A stretch of 20,918 nucleotides of DNA, from NCBI GenBank assembly GCA_040386295.1, contig JAZKFR010000136.1, positions 1 to 20,918 of the forward strand, in the 5' to 3' direction. The DNA is from JAZKFR01 sp040386295. Its GTDB lineage: Bacteria > Pseudomonadota > Gammaproteobacteria > Burkholderiales > Rhodocyclaceae. The first letter of the stretch is position 1. The number at the start of each line of letters is the position of its first letter. A program made the position numbers and the translations under genes. Positions 15,789 to 20,918 of the stretch are shown one piece after another. Under the pieces are notes generated by a model. That model saw only the letters and a program-made list of their open reading frames with translations. It was not told the origin of the DNA and did not search any database.

Positions 15789-15815
15789 TTAGCACTCGAC
15801 AAGGAAGAGTGCTAA
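15789..15815. promoter_or_regulatory. CIRCE operator (HrcA binding site) upstream of rpoH
   Basis: TTAGCACTC-N9-GAGTGCTAA matches the CIRCE consensus at every arm position with the canonical 9-base spacer. It is symmetric, so strand is not defined, but the neighbour it would control is rpoH. On the minus strand, TAATAT just inside the proximal arm could serve as -10, with TTAGCA of the distal arm as -35 at 18-bp spacing. HrcA bound here would then block the promoter. Confidence 0.93.
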
Positions 15816-16093
15816 TAGAAAAACGCTGTTCATGTTGCGACGAGAAGCCAAAAAAACATTGGGCTGCGCAAGCGCGCCACAAGCGACTCACAAGCGCCCC
15901 ACAGTTGCTACATAGTCCATTGCACGCAAGCAAAATCGCTCAGCCAATCCAACTTCGGCAGGTCTTCTGGCAAAGCTTTTAGGCAAGCATTTTGGTTTAC
16001 ACTCGCGCTCCTTGTTTCGCCCAGACCTTTGCGCAGATTGTTTTAGCGCTGCGCGCAAGGCCAAGTATCCAGCTCACTACTCAAGATAGACCC
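15816..16093. other. rpoH-btuC divergent intergenic region
   Basis: About 278 bp with no supported gene. It should hold the btuC promoter; TACACT at 15998-16003 is a weak -10 candidate without a good -35. A 16-base stretch at 15956-15971 reads GCCAGAAGACCTGCCG on the minus strand and resembles the B12 box of cobalamin riboswitches. It points the wrong way for btuC, and no other riboswitch core element accompanies it. Confidence 0.5.
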
Positions 16094-17134
16094 ATGGCAC
16101 AACCCACGTTTTTCCGGCGCGGCTCAAGTTCAAGTCAAGCACATGCTGTATTCATTCTGAGCTTGTTGTGCTTACTGGCGCTGAGCAGCCTGTTTTTTGC
16201 TGCGATGATCGGTTCGCTTAGTTTGCCGCTGAGTGAATTGCCCAGGGCTTGCCAAGAACTTTTTCAGGGCAAAGCATCCACGCTGGCCGCAGTACTTTTA
16301 GAGCTGCGCTTGGGTCGAGCCCTAACGGCTTTTGTCACGGGTGCGACCTTGGCTCTGGCTGGTGTGATGATGCAGGCACTGTTGCGCAATCCGCTGGCCG
16401 ATCCTTATGTATTGGGCATTTCAGGCGGCGCAGCAGTAGGCGCTTTAGCGGCAATTTTGTTGATGGCTACTGCCTGGATGGTTGATGCAGCGGCGCTGGG
16501 TGGTGCGGTGGTGGTGTCGATGCTGCTTTATTTTTTTGCGCGACACGATTTACGTAACGGCCTAGCCGCCGGCGGCACCTCGTTTTTATTGCTCACTGGC
16601 GTAATTTTGTCTTCTGGTTGTATGGCGCTCGTCACTTTGATGCTCTCTGTCGCGCCAGATGGACGTTTGCGCAGCATGGTATTTTGGATGATCGGCGATC
16701 TCGCTGGGGCGCCCGCGCGCTGGCTGCCTTGGCTTGTGTTGTTTTGCGCCTTGCTTTTTGCCCTAAGGTCGGCACGTGCGATCAATCTGTTGGCGCAACA
16801 CGCTGAAGCGGCGGCTACGCTCGGTGTTCGTGTCGCAGCCTTGCGCAAAAGCTTGTTCTTTTGTTCAGGCTTACTCACCGCCAGCGCAGTGACGACGGCG
16901 GGCAGTATTGGCTTTGTTGGCCTCATCGTGCCGCATGCTTGTCGTTTTGCTTTGGGTTCTGACCATCGTTTACTCCTCCCTGCGAGCAGCTTGGTTGGAG
17001 GCGCTTTTTTGGTTTTTGCCGACACCTTGGCACGTACTGTCCTGGCGCCACAGCAGCTCCCCGTCGGCGTGTTGACGGCACTCGTCGGCGTGCCGATTTT
17101 TCTTTTTCAATTACAACAAATGCGGCGCAAATAA
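16094..17134 (+). CDS. btuC: Vitamin B12 ABC transporter permease BtuC
   Basis: A FecCD/BtuC-family inner-membrane permease that forms the channel for cobalamin uptake. At 346 residues with about ten hydrophobic spans it fits the family. Landmarks are LRLGRALTAFVTGATLALAG followed by MMQALLRNPLADPYVLGISG, the central FWMIGDLAG, and GFVGLIVPHACRF near the C-terminus, where the coupling helix meets the ATPase. I chose ATG 16094; the frame is open to a TTG at 15992, but the extra residues do not look like family sequence. The ribosome binding site is weak. It is one base from btuD, and the operon continues into btuF, which sets the substrate as B12 rather than iron. Confidence 0.92.
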   Translation: MAQPTFFRRGSSSSQAHAVFILSLLCLLALSSLFFAAMIGSLSLPLSELPRACQELFQGKASTLAAVLLELRLGRALTAFVTGATLALAGVMMQALLRNPLADPYVLGISGGAAVGALAAILLMATAWMVDAAALGGAVVVSMLLYFFARHDLRNGLAAGGTSFLLLTGVILSSGCMALVTLMLSVAPDGRLRSMVFWMIGDLAGAPARWLPWLVLFCALLFALRSARAINLLAQHAEAAATLGVRVAALRKSLFFCSGLLTASAVTTAGSIGFVGLIVPHACRFALGSDHRLLLPASSLVGGAFLVFADTLARTVLAPQQLPVGVLTALVGVPIFLFQLQQMRRK

Positions 17135-17135
17135 T

Positions 17136-17918
17136 ATGTTGCGCACCCACCATTTACAGCTACGTATCGCGTCGCGCTTATTGTTAGATGATTTGAACTG
17201 GACGATTGAAGCCGGTCAGTTTTGGTGCCTGATTGGCCGTAACGGAGCCGGCAAAAGCACTTTACTGCGCACCCTGGCCGGCTTGCATCAGCCGAGCAGC
17301 GGCAGTGTGGCGATTCAAGGCCGCAGCCTGGCCGACTGGCACTTAGGAGCACTGGCGCAGACGCGTGCTTTTTTGCCGCAATCGCTAGCGCAACGTGACG
17401 CTTTTGCCTACCGCGTGCTTGAGATTGTTCTGAGCGCACGACATCCGTATCACTCAACACGTTACTGGGAGGACGAAGCGGATCATCAAGCAGCGCAAAA
17501 CGCACTCCAAACCATGGGCGTTGCTGAGCTAGCGCTGCGCGATGTACGCACCCTCTCCGGTGGCGAACGGCAACGCGTAGCGATTGCTGCACTATTGGCG
17601 CAAGACACCCCCTTGCTTTTGCTTGATGAGCCGGCCAATTCGCTGGATTTAGCGCATCAGGTTGGCGTCATGAATTTGCTGGCAAAACTATGTCGAGAAC
17701 AGGGCAAAACCGTGGTCATGGTTGGCCACGATTTGAACCTCGCCTATCGCGCTGCCAGCCATGCTTTGTTGTTAATGGGCGAGGGTCAGTGGCAGGCGGG
17801 AAGTGTTGCAGAAACGATGCAAGCGCCTTTACTGAGCCGCTACTTAGGCCATCCAATCGAGGCTGTCAGGTATCAAGACAGCTGCATTTTTGTCGCCGCA
17901 GAAAAGGAATTGCAATGA
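17136..17918 (+). CDS. btuD: Vitamin B12 ABC transporter ATP-binding protein BtuD
   Basis: The 260-residue ATPase that powers cobalamin import, acting as a dimer on the cytoplasmic face of BtuC. It shows Walker A GRNGAGKST (34-42), the Q-loop region FLPQS (79-83), signature LSGGERQ (140-146), Walker B LLLLDEP (160-166) and the H-loop His198 (VGHDLN). It starts one base after the btuC stop, and its TGA overlaps the btuF ATG in an ATGA arrangement, so the three genes form a translationally coupled operon. Confidence 0.94.
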   Translation: MLRTHHLQLRIASRLLLDDLNWTIEAGQFWCLIGRNGAGKSTLLRTLAGLHQPSSGSVAIQGRSLADWHLGALAQTRAFLPQSLAQRDAFAYRVLEIVLSARHPYHSTRYWEDEADHQAAQNALQTMGVAELALRDVRTLSGGERQRVAIAALLAQDTPLLLLDEPANSLDLAHQVGVMNLLAKLCREQGKTVVMVGHDLNLAYRAASHALLLMGEGQWQAGSVAETMQAPLLSRYLGHPIEAVRYQDSCIFVAAEKELQ

Positions 17919-18835
17919 CGATGATCGTGCACAAACACTTTCCGCCCTACGTCTATCGGCTGCGCGCATGGCTCTGCCTATTAACGCTCTGTTTGGCCAG
18001 CCAAGCCAATGCAACGATCAGCGTGCGTGACGACGCAGGCAATACGATTACGCTAGAGAAACCAGCGCAGCGCGTGATCTCTATGGCACCGCATATCACC
18101 GAGCTGCTCTTTGCCGCTGGGGCGACTCAGCAGATTGTCGGCACCGTCAGTTATAGCGATTATCCAGAAGCAGCCAAGGCGATCCCGCGTATTGGCGACA
18201 ATCAGCAACTCGATTTGGAACGCATCATCGCATTCAAACCAGACTTATTAGTGGTTTGGTTAAACGGGGGATCGGCGCAGCAATTAGCGCAATTAAAAAA
18301 ACTCGGCGTGCCTATTTTTTACAATGCGCCGCACCGCTTGGACGATATTCCAGACAGTATTTTGCGTTTGGGCAAACTGCTCGGTAGCCAGCGACAAGCG
18401 GAGTCCAGCGCCAGTGCATTGCAGCAACAACTGGCAAAGCTGCGCCAGCAATACGCGATGCAATCGAAGGTACGCGTGTTTTATCAAGTTTGGGATAGGC
18501 CGCTGTACACCTTGGGCGGTGCAAGCATTGTCAGCGACGTGATTCGCCTATGCGGCGGCGAAAACGTTTTTGCCGAGCTAAAGCTGATGGCGCCCAGCGT
18601 CGGCATCGAAGAAGTCTTGCAAGCAAACCCTGAAGCCATTCTTGGCCACGCCGAAGAAGGGGTAGACGAGCGCGGCATCGCTCTGTGGCGACGTTTCCCT
18701 ATGCTCAGTGCAGTCAAAAACGGCAATCTATTTGCCCTAGACGGCGATCTACTCAACCGTGCCGGGCCGAGGATGATTGCCGGAACCGCCATGCTTTGCG
18801 CAAAATTGGCACTAGCGCGACAACACAGAAAGTAG
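17915..18835 (+). CDS. btuF: Periplasmic cobalamin-binding protein BtuF
   Basis: The 306-residue periplasmic binding protein that hands B12 to BtuCD. A signal peptide with hydrophobic core LRAWLCLLTLCLA probably ends after ASQANA (residue 33). The mature protein begins with family sequence: RVISMAPHITELLFAAGA, then VGTVSYSDYPEAAKAIPRIG and LERIIAFKPDLLVVW. These are typical of BtuF rather than heme-binding HmuT-like proteins, which share the fold. ATG 17915 overlaps the btuD stop by four bases and has AAGGA six bases upstream; the frame upstream is just read-through of btuD. It is convergent with cobB across 57 bp in which I see no terminator. Confidence 0.93.
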   Translation: MTMIVHKHFPPYVYRLRAWLCLLTLCLASQANATISVRDDAGNTITLEKPAQRVISMAPHITELLFAAGATQQIVGTVSYSDYPEAAKAIPRIGDNQQLDLERIIAFKPDLLVVWLNGGSAQQLAQLKKLGVPIFYNAPHRLDDIPDSILRLGKLLGSQRQAESSASALQQQLAKLRQQYAMQSKVRVFYQVWDRPLYTLGGASIVSDVIRLCGGENVFAELKLMAPSVGIEEVLQANPEAILGHAEEGVDERGIALWRRFPMLSAVKNGNLFALDGDLLNRAGPRMIAGTAMLCAKLALARQHRK

Positions 18836-18892
18836 TACTGGCCGCACCGCTGCCTTACCGCAAGCAAAGCAACCACAAGCAGTCATCGCAAG

Positions 18893-20182
18893 CTAGGGCA
18901 AAAACAAAGCAGCCGTCGCTGCGGGATTTGAGGCGAAGTAAAAATGCACATACGAGGCAGTCAGGCGCTGTCTGCGGTAAACCGCTTCGCCGGGCGCAGC
19001 ATTTTGCTGATAAGCGTGCTGCAACGGGGCTAGCTCGGTTTCACACTTTGAGTAATGAAAAGTATGACCGCTGAGTAGCCCCTCAGGCAAAGCGACAAAT
19101 TGCACACCCAGCGCAAGCAGCCGCGCCTGCATGATCGTTCTACCAGGCAATAAAGCAGCCATGGTGTGCGCCACAGCCGCACGGTCGAGCAGCTGCTCAA
19201 ATAACACCATCATGCCCCCACACTCAGCCAGTAAAGCTTTACCAGCAGCGACATGGCGGCTTAGCGCTGCCCACAAATCTTGGCGTGCAGCAAGGGTCGC
19301 CGCGTGTAATTCAGGATAGCCACCCGGCAACCAAACTGCGTCGCACTCAGGCAAAGCATCCCCGGCGAGCGGCGAGAAAAAGCTGAGCCTAGCGCCTAGC
19401 GCCTGTAGCGTATCGAGGTTGGCCGGGTAGATAAAATTAAACGCCAGATCACGCGCCACGGCGATGCACTGACCCGCCAGCAAAAGATCGGGCGCCGACG
19501 CTGCGGGCGCGGTGAATTCAATCGCGGGCGGCAGCCAGGTGCTATCGACCAAAGCCTGCTCTAAAGCATCAGCCAGCAACTCAAGCCGCTTGTCCAAATC
19601 GCCCATTTCAGCCGCAGGCAACAAACCCAAATGGCGTTCCGGCATAGCCACGGCGGAATCGTGCGCTAGAGCGCCGTACCAGCGCATTCCAGGCGGCAGA
19701 CTGGCGCGCAATAATTCAGCGTGATACGCGCTGCCCACTTGGTTGGCCAAGACCCCTGAAAACGGCAAGCCTGGGCGGTAATGCGCCAAACCGTAAGCGA
19801 CTGCGCCAAAGGTCTGTGCCATGGCCGAGGCGTTAATCAAGCCGAGAATAGGAATACCAAAACGACAAGCAAGATCAGCAGCAGAAGGCGTGCCGTCAAA
19901 CAAACCCATCACCCCTTCGAGCAAAATCAGATCAGCCTCTGCTGCGGCGCTAGCCAGGCGAATCGCCACATCCAGCTCACCACACATGGCAAGATCGAGG
20001 TTGTAGACCGGTGCACCGCTGGCTACGGCAAGCACCTGCGGATCAAGAAAATCCGGGCCGCATTTAAAGACGCGCACGCGCCGACCTTGTCGCGAATACA
20101 AACGCGCTAAGGCGGCAGTGACTGTGGTTTTGCCCTGACCCGAAGCGGGTGCGGCAATCAAGAGGGCAGAACAATTAGGCAT
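18893..20182 (-). CDS. cobB: Cobyrinate a,c-diamide synthase
   Basis: An ATP-dependent glutamine amidotransferase that amidates the a and c side chains of (hydrogeno)cobyrinate in B12 synthesis (CobB/CbiA family). The 429-residue protein has an N-terminal dethiobiotin-synthetase-like domain with a P-loop (APASGQGKTT, 11-20), KCGPDFLDP (40-48) and EGVMGLFDG (89-97). A C-terminal class I glutamine amidotransferase domain follows, with nucleophile C321 in LAECGGMM and the family block GHTFHYS. LPGGYPELH (285-293) links to that domain. The ribosome binding site is poor. No other cob gene is visible, though partners could lie beyond the window. Its place beside btuCDF groups B12 synthesis with uptake. 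I see no cobalamin riboswitch in its leader. Confidence 0.95.
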   Translation of the reverse strand: MPNCSALLIAAPASGQGKTTVTAALARLYSRQGRRVRVFKCGPDFLDPQVLAVASGAPVYNLDLAMCGELDVAIRLASAAAEADLILLEGVMGLFDGTPSAADLACRFGIPILGLINASAMAQTFGAVAYGLAHYRPGLPFSGVLANQVGSAYHAELLRASLPPGMRWYGALAHDSAVAMPERHLGLLPAAEMGDLDKRLELLADALEQALVDSTWLPPAIEFTAPAASAPDLLLAGQCIAVARDLAFNFIYPANLDTLQALGARLSFFSPLAGDALPECDAVWLPGGYPELHAATLAARQDLWAALSRHVAAGKALLAECGGMMVLFEQLLDRAAVAHTMAALLPGRTIMQARLLALGVQFVALPEGLLSGHTFHYSKCETELAPLQHAYQQNAAPGEAVYRRQRLTASYVHFYFASNPAATAALFLP

Positions 20183-20461
20183 TCGGGATACACTCGCTGG
20201 CAGCAGTTATTTATTTTTTTGTGCTGGCTTGGCTGTGCTGCGCTAAGACCTGAGCTTTTGTCTTTCTTGCAAAGGAAAGAAAGCATGAAGAGCAAGCGCC
20301 ACAAGCCACACATAGTGGATTGACAGGGTACAACAACGCGCAGTGCAAGCCATACCGGGTTCGTCCATGCGTCAGGAGCCTCTTAAGCGTGCATAAAAAC
20401 ACCACAACAGAAGCACAAGCAGCCCAGCCCAGAAACAAGCACACAGCCGCCTAGCCTAGCG
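20183..20461. other. Gene-poor stretch between cobB and the heme oxygenase remnant
   Basis: About 279 bp in which no ORF looks like a real protein. It should contain the cobB promoter on the minus strand, but no convincing -35/-10 pair is seen. A 7-bp hairpin (CTTTCTT/AAGAAAG) lies near 20262-20284. A second, AGCCGC-N8-GCGGCT at 20445-20464, ends inside the first recognisable codons of the remnant. Confidence 0.45.
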
Positions 20462-20917
20462 GCTTTATTACGTAGCGGCACGCGTGCTGCGCACCAGAGT
20501 CTTGATCAACACCCACTTTTGCGCCCACTCCTGCACCAAGACATCAGCCTGACGCAATACACGGAGGCGCTGCACGCGCTCTATCCGATTTACGCCACGA
20601 CGAAGCAGAGATTGACAATTTCTTAAGCAATAATTCAATCATATTTGATTATCAAGCAAGAAAAACCCCCAACACTGGCGGCTGACTTACTGGCGCTCGG
20701 CGTAAGGCAAACAGCGCTAGAAGCAACGCTTGAGCGGCATGCGGCAGTCTCTGCAATCAGCATCGCCGACGACGCCAGCCTGTGGGGAACTTAGCAAGCT
20801 TTCGCCGCACACCACTGCCGCGCCGAAAAACAGCAACTCGCTTTAGCCTCAGCCCGCGCCACGTTCGCCCGTTTTCAGAGTGGCCTCGATCAATTCATAG
20901 CAAGACGCAAGCGCTGA
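20462..20917 (+). pseudogene. Degenerate heme oxygenase (HemO/BphO-like) gene
   Basis: Heme oxygenases open heme to biliverdin, CO and iron. Pieces of one are readable here. From 20462 one frame gives an N-terminal family match (TRAAHQSLDQHPLLRPLLHQ, then SLTQYTEALHALYPIYA); its His in AAHQSLD would be the proximal heme ligand. This frame hits TAA at 20624, but the adjacent frame continues from 20602 (EAEIDNFLSNN) to TGA 20683. The first frame resumes near 20672 (LAADLLALGVRQTALEATLE, then DDASLWG) and meets TAG at 20792. After it comes C-terminal family sequence (EKQQLALASARATFARF) to TGA 20915-20917. The middle of the protein, about 60-70 residues after LWG, is missing. Upstream the frame is open only to TAA 20384 with no ATG, GTG or TTG. 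It is therefore a dead gene; family assignment is from recall, not a search. Confidence 0.72.
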
Positions 20918-20918
20918 T

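Noticed and set aside
16528..17592. Long minus-strand ORFs of 165 and 161 residues opposite btuC and btuD
   Set aside because: They lie wholly antisense to well-supported transporter genes, are rich in Arg, Ser, Ala and Cys with no recognisable domain, and have no ribosome binding site. They are frame shadows.
17690..17914. Upstream extension of the btuF frame by 75 residues
   Set aside because: The extension overlaps btuD out of frame and precedes the signal peptide. The ATGA overlap at 17915 with its ribosome binding site is the natural start.
20355..20386. GTCAGGAGCCTC, resembling part of a cobalamin riboswitch box, on the plus strand
   Set aside because: Only the GTCAGGAG half matches, the CCGCNACTG and AGGGAA cores are absent, and downstream lies only the dead heme oxygenase.
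20211..20444. Minus-strand ORF of 77 residues, rich in Cys and Leu
   Set aside because: No ribosome binding site, no family resemblance and a composition unlike a folded protein. It covers the cobB upstream region and is most simply chance.
1..20918. CRISPR arrays, insertion sequences, prophage or defence systems
   Set aside because: No regularly spaced repeats, transposase or integrase motifs, or terminal inverted repeats were seen on either strand. The window is almost fully accounted for by core metabolic genes.

Overview
The window looks like a chromosomal segment from a betaproteobacterium of moderate GC content. I cannot name the genus. The pointers are the ftsH-folP pair, an aa3/caa3-type cytochrome oxidase cluster containing the small DUF2909-type membrane gene, SCO1 converging on rpoH, and RpoH combined with a CIRCE operator. 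I see no insertion sequence, prophage or CRISPR array.

Layout. (1) 1-3260: the 3' part of ftsH, a strong terminator, folP, and convergent to it a MidA/NDUFAF7-type methyltransferase. (2) 3261-5791: a tRNA-Thr(CGT) with its own extended -10 promoter, a membrane-anchored TlpA-like thioredoxin on the minus strand, and divergent from it the murein-recycling ligase mpl. (3) 5780-14754: a respiratory block. One minus-strand operon reads coxB (CuA subunit with fused cytochrome c domain), coxA, a 51-residue single-span membrane ORF, ctaG/cox11 and coxC. A second minus-strand operon reads SURF1, a SCO-like anchored protein, ctaB (heme O synthase) and COX15 (heme A synthase). A small plus-strand DUF2909-type gene lies between the two, and SCO1 is divergent from coxB. 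Together these encode the catalytic core, heme A synthesis and copper insertion for one oxidase. (4) 14903-15815: rpoH (sigma-32) on the minus strand, with a perfect CIRCE operator directly upstream, so HrcA probably controls the sigma factor. (5) 16094-20182: btuC-btuD-btuF for vitamin B12 import on the plus strand, convergent with cobB (cobyrinate a,c-diamide synthase). (6) 20183-20918: about 280 bp with no supported gene, then a decayed heme oxygenase gene with frameshifts, an internal stop, an internal deletion and no start codon.

Most of the window is ordinary core metabolism. The points most worth a second look are the CIRCE site on rpoH, the 51-residue ORF packed between coxA and ctaG, the SCO-like protein that keeps CxxxC but has no histidine at the copper-ligand position, the heme oxygenase pseudogene, and a tRNA-Thr with two A.C stem mismatches. 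Comparisons with usual gene orders and families come from general knowledge; no database search was run.
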